NCBI RefSeq assembly: GCF_014077625.1
Contig: NZ_JACFXU010000014.1
Span: 496,001-560,000 of the forward strand
Direction of reading: 5' to 3'
Length of the DNA: 64,000 bases
DNA from: Sediminihaliea albiluteola
GTDB lineage: Bacteria; Pseudomonadota; Gammaproteobacteria; Pseudomonadales; Halieaceae
The position numbers and the translations under genes were made by a program. Of this stretch, positions 10,766 to 20,338 are shown piece after piece (positions within the stretch are counted from its first letter, which is position 1; every line of letters starts with the position of its first letter). Below the pieces are notes generated by a model. That model was given only the letters and a program-made list of their open reading frames with translations, searched no databases and was not told the origin of the DNA.

Positions 10766-11689
10766 GTGAGCACCAACTGCCTGGAACCCAGCGCCAGTGA
10801 GTTTATCGCCTATTTACGGGATGTCCGGCAACTCTCCCCACACACGCTCAAAAACTATCGCCGCGACCTCAACTCTTTGCAGCAGTGGTGTGATGGCCGG
10901 AATATCGAAGGTCCGCAAGCGCTACTAGAGGCCGATATTCGCAGCTGGATTGGCAGCCTGCACCGCAAAGGGCTCTCCGGTAGTAGCATTCAGCGCGCGC
11001 TATCAGCCACCCGCTCGTATTTTGACTACTTGGGCCGCTTTCATGGCGCCGAACGCAACCCAGCCATTGGCATTCAGGCACCGCGCTCTGCGCGCCGCTT
11101 GCCTCGCACTCTGGATGTTGACCAAATTGAGCAGTTCATGAGTAGCGAAGACCAGGACCCAGTGGCACTTAGGGATCTGGCCATGGCAGAACTGTTTTAC
11201 TCTTCGGGGCTGCGCCTGGCCGAGCTGGTGGCGATCAATTTACAGGACATCGACCTATCCTCTGGCTTAATCACCGTCACCGGCAAGGGCAATAAAACCC
11301 GGAGCGTACCAGTGGGCTCAGTCGCCGCCCAAGCCATCCAGCGCTGGCTCAGCGTGCGCCCACACACCGCGGCGAATGAAGACGCTGCCGCGGCACTATT
11401 TACCAGCAGCCGCGGGCAGCGCATCAGTGTGCGCAATGTTCAGGCCCGACTCAAATTGCGCGGCCGCCGCAGTGGCATGCCCCAAGATGTTCACCCCCAC
11501 ATGCTGCGCCACTCTTTTGCCAGCCACATCTTGGAGTCCAGTGGCGATCTGCGCGCAGTGCAAGAACTCTTAGGCCACGCTAATATCTCCACCACCCAAA
11601 TCTATACTCATCTGGATTTTCAGCACCTGGCCAAAGTCTATGACGAGGCCCACCCGCGCGCTCGTCGCCGCAAACCCAAGGAAGACTAA
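10766..11689 (+). CDS. xerC: Tyrosine recombinase XerC
   Basis: 307 residues, GTG start. With XerD it resolves chromosome dimers at dif. The N-terminal SAM-like DNA-binding domain (SPHTLKNYRRDLNSLQQW) is followed by the catalytic domain: arginine in SSGLRLAEL, lysine in TGKGNKTRSVP, HMLRHSFASH holding the His-Arg pair, GHANISTTQIYTHLD with the second histidine and the nucleophilic tyrosine. All five key residues are present. This is the housekeeping enzyme in its usual place rather than a mobile-element integrase. Confidence 0.96.
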   Translation: MSTNCLEPSASEFIAYLRDVRQLSPHTLKNYRRDLNSLQQWCDGRNIEGPQALLEADIRSWIGSLHRKGLSGSSIQRALSATRSYFDYLGRFHGAERNPAIGIQAPRSARRLPRTLDVDQIEQFMSSEDQDPVALRDLAMAELFYSSGLRLAELVAINLQDIDLSSGLITVTGKGNKTRSVPVGSVAAQAIQRWLSVRPHTAANEDAAAALFTSSRGQRISVRNVQARLKLRGRRSGMPQDVHPHMLRHSFASHILESSGDLRAVQELLGHANISTTQIYTHLDFQHLAKVYDEAHPRARRRKPKED

Positions 11690-11690
11690 G

Positions 11691-12395
11691 TTGACCATAA
11701 GCCTTATCACTTTCGACCTGGACAATACGCTTTGGGACTCTGAGCCAGCCCTGATTAGAGCGGATCAGGCGCAACGTGAATGGCTGCTGCAACATCGACC
11801 AGGCACGATTGAACACCACGACCAGAGCTCTCTGTGGGAGTTTAAAAAAGACCTGTGGAAGCGCCATCCTCAACTGAGTCACCATGTCAGCCAGCTGCGC
11901 ATCCAAACCCTCTACGAGCTGCAACGAGTAGCAGGTTACAGCGAAGAAGAGGCCCAGCGGGGGGCTGAGCAAGCCTTTAAAGTTTTTCTAGAGCAGCGGC
12001 AAGCTGTAGAGCTCTACCCTGAAGCACTCGAGGTTTTGGCAGTCCTCGCCAGCCGTTATCGCCTCGGCGCCCTCACCAACGGCAATGCCGATATCTATAA
12101 AACTGAAGCTGCTCGGTTTTTTGACTTTGCGTTTTTAGCTGAAGATGTGGGCGCCAGTAAACCGGCGCCTGACATGTTCTTAGCCGCACTCAAGCATTGT
12201 GACCTAAAGGCTAACAATACTATTCATATCGGCGACAGCCCTGAACACGATATTCAAGGTGCTCAGGCAGTCGGCATGTACACAGTTTGGATGAACCCAG
12301 CTCAACAAGCATGGCCGGGAGGAGAAAGCCCTCACCGAGTCATTACTAATCTGCGCGAATTACCCGAGGCCATAGCCAGTATCGCCGCAAGCTAA
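11691..12395 (+). CDS. HAD-family hydrolase (YigB-like)
   Basis: About 234 residues from a TTG start at 11691, one base after the xerC stop and preceded by an AAGGAAG ribosome site inside xerC. A longer in-frame start at 11640 lies within xerC and adds residues not seen in the family. HAD motif I is TFDLDNTLWD with both aspartates; motif II is the LTNGNAD region; motifs III and IV are KPAPDMF and HIGDSPEHDIQGA. The YigB group dephosphorylates small substrates such as FMN, but the substrate here is not shown by sequence. Confidence 0.88.
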   Translation: MTISLITFDLDNTLWDSEPALIRADQAQREWLLQHRPGTIEHHDQSSLWEFKKDLWKRHPQLSHHVSQLRIQTLYELQRVAGYSEEEAQRGAEQAFKVFLEQRQAVELYPEALEVLAVLASRYRLGALTNGNADIYKTEAARFFDFAFLAEDVGASKPAPDMFLAALKHCDLKANNTIHIGDSPEHDIQGAQAVGMYTVWMNPAQQAWPGGESPHRVITNLRELPEAIASIAAS

Positions 12396-12484
12396 AGCCC
12401 AGCGCAGCCACTGTACTGTGTGCTAAACGGCTATCTAGTGGCTGCTGTGATTGAATGGCGCAAGGACAGGAGCTGTCGTCTTAT

Positions 12485-12504
12485 GCGGCTTAGGAATAAG
12501 CCGC
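12485..12504. terminator. Hairpin downstream of glnK
   Basis: GCGGCTTA at 12485-12492 pairs perfectly with its complement at 12497-12504 across a GGAA tetraloop, seven bases past the stop of the minus-strand glnK. No T run follows, so it may be a weak terminator or an mRNA-stabilising hairpin. Confidence 0.45.
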
Positions 12505-12511
12505 TGAGGGG

Positions 12512-12880
<369 letters not shown>

Positions 12881-12918
12881 CTATTATGGAGCTCGGAAGC
12901 TTGATGGCAAGTCTAATT

Positions 12919-12939
12919 AAAAAAGGGGCCCGAGGGCCC
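12919..12939 (-). terminator. Rho-independent terminator after amtB
   Basis: Read on the minus strand, a GC-only hairpin (GGGCC, CTCG loop, GGCCC) is followed by one C and six T residues. It lies 31 bases past the amtB stop and about 70 bases before the next glnK. This is the most canonical terminator in the window. Confidence 0.8.
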
Positions 12940-12969
12940 AAGTGTATAAGCGACTTAGCGTCGCATGCT

Positions 12970-14262
12970 CTATTTGAAGTTAACAAACTCGGGATAGGCT
13001 TCTAAGCCACACTCCGAAATATCGGCGCCCTCGTATTCCTCCTCCGCAGAGACCCGCAAGCCCATCACTTTTTTCAGTACAAACCACACCACAGAACTAG
13101 CCACAAAGACCCAGCTGAAGATCACCAAGGCGCCTAGCAGCTGCCCCATAAAGGTTGCGTCACTGTCTGACAGCAAGACTGCAAAGATCCCCCACAGGCC
13201 GGCGACACCGTGTACTGAAATGGCCCCTACTGGATCATCGATCTTCATTTTATCCAGCAGCAAGATGCTCGCCACCACGATCACCCCTCCGGCAGCACCG
13301 ATCAAAGTCGCTAAGAGAGGCGTCGGGTCAGCAGGCTCAGCAGTAATTGACACTAACCCTGCCAGTGCACCGTTGAGCGCCATGGTTAAGTCGGCTTTAC
13401 CAAACACCAGTCGCCCAAGCAGTAAGGCGCCAATCAAGCCACCGGCAGCAGCGGCATTGGTGTTTAAGAATACGTTCGCCACCTCGTTAGCCACTGAGAT
13501 GCCGCCTAGTTTTAAGGTAGAGCCGCCATTAAAGCCGAACCAGCCCATCCATAAAATGAAGGTACCGAGGGTCGCCAGTGGCATATTGGCACCGGGTATC
13601 GCATTGATTGAACCGTCACTGCGGTACTTGCCGTTGCGAGCACCTACAAATAACACTCCAGAAAGAGCCGCAGCAGCGCCCGCTAAGTGCACAACCCCAG
13701 ATCCAGCGTAATCAGAATAACCGAAACCACCCTCACCACTGAGCGACTTGTTCAGCAGCGGCACAAGCTTGCCACCCCAAGTCCAGCCCCCCTCAATGGG
13801 GTAGATAAAACCGGTCATTACAATGGCAAAGGCGAGAAATGCCCACAACTTCATACGCTCAGCGACCGCGCCTGAAACAATTGACATCGCGGTGGCGACA
13901 AACACCACTTGAAAGAAAAAATCTGAAGCGCCGGAGTACACAGAATCGCCGCCGAAACCAGCTGCAGCTGAATCTGCTAAGACCTGGCTTACGGCCGCTT
14001 CATCCATTTGCGCCACCGTGGTGACACCCGACAAAAACCAGCCGCCATCGTACATAAACTGATAGCCACAGACGAGATAGGCGGTACTTGCTATGGCAAA
14101 CAATGCCACGTTTTTAGTTAAAATTTCGGTGGTGTTTTTAGCTCGTACTAAGCCTGCTTCGAGCATGGCAAAACCAGCGGCCATCCACATCACCAGCGCG
14201 CCGCAGACTAAGAAGTAAAAGGTATCGATAGCATACTGTAACTCGTAAATATTGTTTTCCAT
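12970..14262 (-). CDS. amtB: Ammonium transporter AmtB
   Basis: About 430 residues; I use the ATG at 14262 rather than the in-frame TTG at 14271. The protein is a string of about eleven hydrophobic helices. The twin pore histidines lie in SGVVHLAGAAAAL and SVHGVAGLWGIF. It conducts ammonium across the inner membrane and is closed by unmodified GlnK at low nitrogen demand. It is flanked on both sides by P-II genes, and follows a porin gene on the same strand. There is no obvious signal peptide. Confidence 0.95.
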   Translation of the reverse strand: MENNIYELQYAIDTFYFLVCGALVMWMAAGFAMLEAGLVRAKNTTEILTKNVALFAIASTAYLVCGYQFMYDGGWFLSGVTTVAQMDEAAVSQVLADSAAAGFGGDSVYSGASDFFFQVVFVATAMSIVSGAVAERMKLWAFLAFAIVMTGFIYPIEGGWTWGGKLVPLLNKSLSGEGGFGYSDYAGSGVVHLAGAAAALSGVLFVGARNGKYRSDGSINAIPGANMPLATLGTFILWMGWFGFNGGSTLKLGGISVANEVANVFLNTNAAAAGGLIGALLLGRLVFGKADLTMALNGALAGLVSITAEPADPTPLLATLIGAAGGVIVVASILLLDKMKIDDPVGAISVHGVAGLWGIFAVLLSDSDATFMGQLLGALVIFSWVFVASSVVWFVLKKVMGLRVSAEEEYEGADISECGLEAYPEFVNFK

Positions 14263-14297
14263 GAGGCTCAACTCTCTATTGTTGGATCTGCTAAGGT

Positions 14298-14645
<348 letters not shown>

Positions 14646-14700
14646 TTACTTCCTGCGCTCAGCTTCAGTCCGCCTTGGCGCAGCCAGACTTCCCGCGCGT

Positions 14701-15423
14701 TTAAAAACTTTTTGACACGCTAAACACCAGAGAGTCGTCTCCCCAGTCTGTATCGAAGACCTCCTCTTGCTCTAAATCGCTACCGACATAAGCCAGTGTC
14801 CAGTCGACCTCCATCAGGGACGCTGTCACAGCAAGTGAATAATCCATGTAGCTATCTTCTGTTGTGGCTAAAAAGCCGCCACCTCGCTGTAGCTCGCTAT
14901 AGCCAAGGTGAATATCCAGCGACCAAATTTCATTCAAGCTCAGGCTGTAGTCCGCGTAGTAATAGAGCAGCTCATCGCTACTGGCGTAGTAGTCGTCGGA
15001 GTAATTGATGCCGAGGGTGACGTCCTTATATGAGACCTTGGCATAGAGCTCCTGATAGTCGCCCTCAGCACCTTCATCACCGGGATAGTCATAGTAGATA
15101 TAGCCTAGATCTAGACCCACAGCGCTAGCTGTCTCCATGCTCCAGCCCGCGTAATAATCCAGTTCTAAGGAACCATCAAAGCCTTCATTACTGTCAAAAT
15201 CGACAGTAGATCCCCAAATGCCCACATAGAAGCCCGGCTCAAAGACCACATCGAAGCCCCCTTGTAGTGCACTGCTCTTGTTTGACTGTGAAATCCCGCG
15301 AAACCTGTAATCACTGGTCAAGGAAATGTTGGCACTGACTTGTGGCTCAGCCATCGCTAATGGGATGCCGTTCAGCAATGCTGCGGCAAGTGTTAAGGGC
15401 AGCAGTTTCTGCTTGTTCAACAT
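14701..15423 (-). CDS. TorF family putative porin
   Basis: 240 residues with a clear signal peptide (LLPLTLAAALLNGIPLAMA) and a mature start EPQVSANISLTSDYRFRGISQS, which is the family's hallmark N-terminus (often annotated conserved hypothetical, outer membrane). Many acidic tyrosine-rich strands and a terminal phenylalanine (DSLVFSVSKSF) support an outer-membrane beta-barrel. Its position at the head of glnK-amtB, behind a sigma-54-type promoter, suggests a role in uptake of nitrogen compounds under starvation; the substrate is unknown. Confidence 0.85.
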   Translation of the reverse strand: MLNKQKLLPLTLAAALLNGIPLAMAEPQVSANISLTSDYRFRGISQSNKSSALQGGFDVVFEPGFYVGIWGSTVDFDSNEGFDGSLELDYYAGWSMETASAVGLDLGYIYYDYPGDEGAEGDYQELYAKVSYKDVTLGINYSDDYYASSDELLYYYADYSLSLNEIWSLDIHLGYSELQRGGGFLATTEDSYMDYSLAVTASLMEVDWTLAYVGSDLEQEEVFDTDWGDDSLVFSVSKSF

Positions 15424-15510
15424 ATTTCAGGACTCCTAATCTGCTTATTCCGCCGCTAGCCCTCAGTGCTGGCTAGTGGCGGCGCAGAGCTATCTCTGCA
15501 GGCCTGAAAA

Positions 15511-15527
15511 TGCATAGGCTGTGCCAA
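15511..15527 (-). promoter_or_regulatory. Sigma-54 (RpoN) promoter upstream of porin-glnK-amtB
   Basis: On the minus strand the sequence reads TTGGCACAGCCTATGCA. It has GG at -24 and GC at -12 with exactly ten bases between, and TTGGCAC matches the consensus seven out of seven. The start of transcription would be near 15500, about 75 bases before the porin ATG. RpoN promoters of glnK-amtB operons are normally activated by NtrC under nitrogen limitation. Confidence 0.75.
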
Positions 15528-15617
15528 GTAATTTTTATATTCTTAAAATCAATAGCTTAAGATGGAATAGCGAGTAATCTTGAGATCAGAAAAGCCACCC
15601 CCAACAAGCTTTTGCCC

Positions 15618-15655
15618 CATTTCAGTGCAGCACAACTGTGCTCTGCACTGAAATG
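15618..15655. promoter_or_regulatory. Long inverted repeat, candidate activator site
   Basis: CATTTCAGTGCAG at 15618-15630 is repeated in perfect inverse at 15643-15655. A second, nested dyad (AGCACA, two bases, TGTGCT) occupies 15629-15642. It lies about 90-130 bases upstream of the RpoN promoter, a typical enhancer distance for NtrC, and 70 bases upstream of ubiK. The half-site spacing does not exactly fit the NtrC consensus, so another regulator, or a terminator-like structure, is possible. The rest of the 15424-15726 gap shows nothing else I can support. Confidence 0.45.
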
Positions 15656-15726
15656 ACCTGTGCTGCTGCAAAGAATTCATCTAGACTGCAAGGCGCAAGT
15701 GAAACACTGTAACTGGAAGGTAAAAC

Positions 15727-15987
15727 ATGGCACTGAAACCACCCCCTATCGGCGAAGTTATTCAGCAAATGAATCAGCTAGTAGGCAATAGCGGTATCAA
15801 AGGCGAAATGGATAAGGGTGCGCGCAGCTTAGCTCAGGCAGCGCTATCTCGGCTGGATCTTGTCAGCCGAGAAGAGTTTGATGCCCAGGCCGCGATCCTG
15901 CAGCGCACTCGAGCCAAAGTGAAAGCATTGGAAGTAGAGCTCGCGACACTGACTGCCGAGCTTGAGGCCCTAGAAAAAGCGCAATAG
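15727..15987 (+). CDS. ubiK: UbiK (YqiC) ubiquinone biosynthesis accessory factor
   Basis: 86 residues, small and strongly helical. It has an N-terminal amphipathic part (IGEVIQQMNQL) and a C-terminal coiled coil (about residues 50-85, AILQRTRAKVKALEVELATL), as in the BMFP/YqiC family. UbiK binds UbiJ and membrane lipids and assists aerobic ubiquinone synthesis. The start has a GGAAGG ribosome site. It sits directly before comM, its usual neighbour in Pseudomonas-like genomes. Confidence 0.9.
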   Translation: MALKPPPIGEVIQQMNQLVGNSGIKGEMDKGARSLAQAALSRLDLVSREEFDAQAAILQRTRAKVKALEVELATLTAELEALEKAQ

Positions 15988-16028
15988 CGGCGCCACTCAC
16001 AGCTCCGCTACCCGCTCATGGAAGAGCT

Positions 16029-17537
16029 ATGGAACTGTCCCTTATCTACAGCCGTGCCTCAGCAGGTATCGAGGCACCACTGGTGCAAGTGGAAACCCAC
16101 CTGGCCAACGGCCTGCCCGCTTTTAATATTGTCGGCTTACCAGAAACTGCGGTGCGCGAAAGTAAAGATCGGGTACGCTGCGCCATTCTCAATTCACACT
16201 TCCAATTTCCAGACCGGCGCATTACCGTCAACCTCGCCCCTGCTGAATTACCCAAAGAAGGCGGCCGCTTCGACTTAGCTATTGCCCTAGGCATACTGGC
16301 CGCATCCAAACAAATAGCTGATGAGTCACTGTCACATTATGAGTTTCTGGCAGAGCTGGCCCTAGATGGCTCGCTTAGAGCATCTCCCGCCGTTATCCCC
16401 GCGGCACAAGCTTGCACCGAAGCACAGCGCAGGCTGGTCTGCGCAAAGGAGGTTGCAACACTAGCCGCCCATGTACCGAACAGCCAAATTATTGCCCCAA
16501 GTGAGCTCTTGCGGCTCTGCGCTCACTTAAATGGCCAAGCGCCTTTAGAGCCCATAGCAAGCCCGGCAGCAGAAACCCAAGAGATAAACTACCCGGACCT
16601 TGCCGAGGTATACGGTCAAGCACAGGCCTGCCGCGCTCTAGAACTGGCCGCCAGTGGCGGCCACAACCTCTTGCTCTGCGGACCTCCGGGAACCGGCAAA
16701 ACGCTTCTGGCGAGTCGTCTGCCTGGGCTGCTGCCCGACCTAAGTCCCCAAGAAGCCTTGAGCTGTGCAACGATCCACAGTTTGCAGCGCCAGCATATTG
16801 AACACTTATATCAACGCCCCTTTCGCCAGCCCCACCACAGTGCCAGTGCCGCCGCTCTGGTAGGCGGTGGTCGAAAGCCGCAGCCCGGAGAGATCTCCCT
16901 AGCCCACTGTGGCGTCTTGTTCCTAGATGAATTACCGGAATTTAATCGCCATGTACTCGAAGTGCTCCGGGAGCCACTAGAAGCGGGGGAAATCACCCTT
17001 TCTCGGGCCGAGTATAAGTTCACCTTCCCAGCGCGCTTTCAGCTGGTAGCAGCCATGAACCCCTGTCCCTGCGGCTATTTAGGCGACCGCGACAAAGCTT
17101 GCCGCTGCACTCCCGAACAAGTACAGCGCTATCATCAGCGCATCTCCGGCCCACTGCTAGACCGCATCGATTTACAGGTCAGTATGCAGCGGGTTCCAGC
17201 CGGCAGCGTGTTGCGCCAAGAGCAGCGCGGCGAACACTCAGCGCTCGTAAAGCAGCGGGTGGCTGAGTGTCGCGACCGGCAAATGCAGCGACAAGGCTGC
17301 AGCAACAGTGAACTGGCAGCTGAGGCCTTGCTGCAGCACTGCCAGCTTGGCGCCACTGAAATGAAAGATCTAGAACGCGCCGCCGACCGCCTGCAGCTAT
17401 CCGTTCGCGCTTTGCATCGCTCCCTGCGGGTGGCGCGCACGCTGGCAGATATGTCTGCTGAGGCGCAAGTGCAGCGCTCGCATATCGCCGAAGCGCTGGC
17501 TTATCGCGAGCCTGCCGTCGGGCTTAGCTACGCATGA
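16029..17537 (+). CDS. comM: ComM/YifB family magnesium-chelatase-like AAA+ ATPase
   Basis: 502 residues. ComM is a hexameric helicase that promotes branch migration during integration of transforming DNA. The N-terminal domain (LVQVETHLANGLPAFNIVGL) is followed by the AAA+ core with Walker A CGPPGTGKTLLAS, Walker B VLFLDELPEF and the cysteine-rich NPCPCGYLGDRDKACRC, then the C-terminal Mg-chelatase-type domain. The last 14 bases overlap the end of the convergent paaN-like gene. Confidence 0.95.
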   Translation: MELSLIYSRASAGIEAPLVQVETHLANGLPAFNIVGLPETAVRESKDRVRCAILNSHFQFPDRRITVNLAPAELPKEGGRFDLAIALGILAASKQIADESLSHYEFLAELALDGSLRASPAVIPAAQACTEAQRRLVCAKEVATLAAHVPNSQIIAPSELLRLCAHLNGQAPLEPIASPAAETQEINYPDLAEVYGQAQACRALELAASGGHNLLLCGPPGTGKTLLASRLPGLLPDLSPQEALSCATIHSLQRQHIEHLYQRPFRQPHHSASAAALVGGGRKPQPGEISLAHCGVLFLDELPEFNRHVLEVLREPLEAGEITLSRAEYKFTFPARFQLVAAMNPCPCGYLGDRDKACRCTPEQVQRYHQRISGPLLDRIDLQVSMQRVPAGSVLRQEQRGEHSALVKQRVAECRDRQMQRQGCSNSELAAEALLQHCQLGATEMKDLERAADRLQLSVRALHRSLRVARTLADMSAEAQVQRSHIAEALAYREPAVGLSYA

Positions 17538-19194
17538 ATTTACTTTGCACAATGCGAAAGCGTGAAGCCACAAAAGCCAAGTCGGTCAGACAGGCATTGC
17601 CGGCCGGATTTAAGCCAGTGACATGGTAATCAGAGTAGGCTGCCGCAAAGTTAATTGGCATAGCACTGAGGTTCACTGCCACCGAGGCTCCTGCCTGGTG
17701 GTAAGCCTCAACGGCACGCTCAACAAAGTCATCATCCACTGAGTAGACATGGGCAGTAATGGCACCGCAATCACGCGCATTGCCGGTCGCATCATCCAAA
17801 CAATCCTGCGGTGAGTCATTGCTGATCACAAAAGACACCGGCCCAAACACCTCCTGGCGGTACCAGTCCCTATACGCTCGGGTGGCCGCAATGATCAATG
17901 GCGTAGCCGTTCGCGCAGCAGGGTATTCGGGATGTTGATAAGGCGCGGAATCCCGCAACAAGCGACCTTGCGCGAGCTCGCGGTAACGATCGATATTGGC
18001 TTGCACCTGTGGATCGAACAGGGTGCCACAGAGGGTGGCCGCACGCCGCCCATCCTCAAGCCAAAAGTCCACCGCTTCGCACAGTGCCTGCTGAACTTGT
18101 TCAAGCGGCACTTGTTTACCGGCCACTTTAATTCCCTGGGCTGGCAGATGGATATTTTGCACGCTGGTACACATTTGAGCGGAGGCCTGACACAGAGACT
18201 GTGCAATCGCCCGCGCCGTTAGCTGTAGGTCCTGGCAGGACTCTAAGACCACCGAATTGCATCCTGCCGTTTCAGTATAGACCTGTTTGCCAGGGCAGTT
18301 GCGCTCTAACCAAGTACCAAAACTTGGACTGCCGGTGAAGTCAATAATCGCCGTATCGGGGTGCTGAACCAGCGACAACGTAGCCGGTTGCTCGCGAGTA
18401 TCCGCTGCTAGACTGACCAAGTTAGGATCAAAACCGGCCTCAGCCAAAACCTCTCGGCAGACTTGCACTACCATCGCCACCGGCAAAGTAGCCGCTGGAT
18501 GGGCTTTGAGTACCACGGGATTACCGGTAGCCAAAGAGGCACACAGAGCTGGATAGGTATTCCACAGTGGAAAGGTCGCACAGCAGATAATGACGCCCAC
18601 GCCGCGAGGCACTAGACGATAACGCTTGTCCAGCGAGGCTGCCCCATCAGCACCAAACTGCCGCTCCCAGTGCGCGGTGGCCGGCACATCAGCCATAGCC
18701 TTATGCGCATAAGCCAACGCTTCCAAGCCGCGGTCTAGGGCGTTGGCACCACTGCCGGCAAAGGCCATCACATAGGACTGACCAGAGGTGTGCATCGTTG
18801 CATGGGCATTTTCAAACAACTGGTCCCCACAACGCTGCAAAATTTCTAGGCACACGCCGACACGCTGCCGAGGTGTTGCCAAGGCCCAGGCCGGTCGAGC
18901 CCGGGCAATAGCTTCAAACAATGGGGCTGGGTCCATTTGCGGGTAGCGAATACCCAATGCCTCCCCGGTATAGGGCGACACTTCCTCACCCACTCGTGCG
19001 ACTTCCCCCGGCTGCTCTAGTGGAAAGTCCCTATTGAGCAGCGACTCAAAGCGAGCTTTACCTGCAGCGGGCTTATCTGGCCCATGAATCCTTGTGCTGG
19101 GGCTCTCTGGCCAGCCGCTCCAAGAATAACGTCGAGCACATGCATCGAGCGCTTTAGTGAGTAAGTCATTATGCTGCTCAAACCAGTCTGTCAT
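17524..19194 (-). CDS. paaN: PaaN-type aldehyde dehydrogenase family protein
   Basis: 556 residues from the ATG at 19194 (MTDWFEQHNDLL); an upstream in-frame extension is less likely. It is a member of the aldehyde dehydrogenase superfamily, of the PaaN type named from phenylacetate catabolism. The catalytic cysteine lies in SAQMCTSVQN (about C342), with the general-base glutamate in YTETAGCN (about E308). It lacks the C-terminal hydratase domain of E. coli PaaZ. No other paa genes are in the window, so the aldehyde it oxidises is not known; it leads into a catabolic region. Confidence 0.82.
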   Translation of the reverse strand: MTDWFEQHNDLLTKALDACARRYSWSGWPESPSTRIHGPDKPAAGKARFESLLNRDFPLEQPGEVARVGEEVSPYTGEALGIRYPQMDPAPLFEAIARARPAWALATPRQRVGVCLEILQRCGDQLFENAHATMHTSGQSYVMAFAGSGANALDRGLEALAYAHKAMADVPATAHWERQFGADGAASLDKRYRLVPRGVGVIICCATFPLWNTYPALCASLATGNPVVLKAHPAATLPVAMVVQVCREVLAEAGFDPNLVSLAADTREQPATLSLVQHPDTAIIDFTGSPSFGTWLERNCPGKQVYTETAGCNSVVLESCQDLQLTARAIAQSLCQASAQMCTSVQNIHLPAQGIKVAGKQVPLEQVQQALCEAVDFWLEDGRRAATLCGTLFDPQVQANIDRYRELAQGRLLRDSAPYQHPEYPAARTATPLIIAATRAYRDWYRQEVFGPVSFVISNDSPQDCLDDATGNARDCGAITAHVYSVDDDFVERAVEAYHQAGASVAVNLSAMPINFAAAYSDYHVTGLNPAGNACLTDLAFVASRFRIVQSKFMRS

Positions 19195-19288
19195 GGCATA
19201 GCCCCAGCTTGTGATCTTCAAGGGGCCTAACGATGCCACAGCATGGTCTGTTTATGCAATGAATAAAACTTAAGCAGCGCCCGAGACC

Positions 19289-20230
19289 TTAATCCGCTAG
19301 CGCCAGCGCTTGAATAGTAAAGGCCACTTGGTGAGCATGGACCTCTTCACCACAGTGGTCACAGACCACTCGGCCATGCAGGTTCTCAGCACAACGACTG
19401 TGCTCTAGCCGCATCGGCCGGCCTGCACCACTGGGGTCACACCATTTATCACCCCACTGCAGCAACGTGAGAAACCAAGGAAACAGATCCCAGCCTTTGT
19501 CAGTCAGGTGATAATCATGGCGCAGCGGACGGTACTGGTAGGGACGGGTTTCAAAAACCCCTTGCTCTACTAGAAAGCGCATGCGGTCAGCGAGAATATT
19601 GGTGGCAACTGGCAACTCACGGTGAAACTCATCAAAGCGATGCAAGCCATGAAAAGCCAATGCAATCACATTGGCTGTCCAGCGATCGCCAATTAAGTTC
19701 ACTAGGTTACGGTATACACTGCGTGAGCTGGGCACATCATCGACCGACAGCGAGGAACGCCGACGAACTTTTTTATCGCGCAGATCACAGGTCGCGCCAG
19801 GCCCGGGGTAGTACAGCACTTCTTTGCCATCAACATCCGCATGACAATGCGCACACTCCATGCGCGGCGTGAAATGCTGCCCGCAACTGCGATGCAACAG
19901 GCGAACAGCTTGGATATCAGGGGTATTGAAATAGCGATCTTCCCAGACCACAGCCATCAAGGCATTGTGATACAGGTCCACCGACTTGCGAATCAGGTGA
20001 TAAGTGGCATGTCGCGCACCACCCAGAGTGCGTTTTCGCAGACAGTCCTGCTCTTGTAGCCAGTTTAGGCGATTCGATAAGACCCCTCGAGACATACCGG
20101 TCTCGCGCAAAATAGCGCTAAAACTTGTGATACCCCAAAACACTTCCTGCAAGATCAGCAGACACCACTTATCACCGATCTGATCTAAGGCCCGGTTGAT
20201 GGAGCTGGCTCTGGTAGTCAATTGCGACAT
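19289..20230 (-). CDS. Tandem HxlR-type winged-helix regulator with two Cys clusters
   Basis: 313 residues. Two HxlR-like winged-helix domains (about residues 10-95 and 172-255) are joined in one chain: IGDKWCLLILQEVFWGITSF in the first, IGDRWTANVIALAFHGLHRF in the second. Each is followed by the same spacing HX2CX9CX2C (LHRSC to CAHC, and EHSRC to CDHC), likely a metal-binding knuckle. HxlR proteins usually bind DNA as dimers of single domains, so this may act as a built-in dimer. It is transcribed away from the receptor gene and probably controls part of the surrounding catabolic region. Confidence 0.85.
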   Translation of the reverse strand: MSQLTTRASSINRALDQIGDKWCLLILQEVFWGITSFSAILRETGMSRGVLSNRLNWLQEQDCLRKRTLGGARHATYHLIRKSVDLYHNALMAVVWEDRYFNTPDIQAVRLLHRSCGQHFTPRMECAHCHADVDGKEVLYYPGPGATCDLRDKKVRRRSSLSVDDVPSSRSVYRNLVNLIGDRWTANVIALAFHGLHRFDEFHRELPVATNILADRMRFLVEQGVFETRPYQYRPLRHDYHLTDKGWDLFPWFLTLLQWGDKWCDPSGAGRPMRLEHSRCAENLHGRVVCDHCGEEVHAHQVAFTIQALALAD

Positions 20231-20302
20231 ATGTGGTCCACCTGAGAAAAGCCCTCATTGTGCACATAGCCAAACAAAAATTCAGCAAACTCATCAACTA
20301 AG

Positions 20303-20333
20303 ACGGCGCCCCGCTCTAAAGCAGGGGCGCCGT
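20303..20333 (-). terminator. Terminator-like hairpin after the TonB receptor
   Basis: ACGGCGCCCC at 20303-20312 pairs with GGGGCGCCGT at 20324-20333 around an 11-base loop. It begins six bases past the stop of the minus-strand receptor gene. The T run is weak. Confidence 0.55.
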
Positions 20334-20338
20334 TCAAC

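Noticed and set aside
10766-11689. Tyrosine recombinase as an island integrase
   Set aside because: Gene context (dapF-DUF484-xerC-HAD) and sequence show it is the housekeeping XerC.
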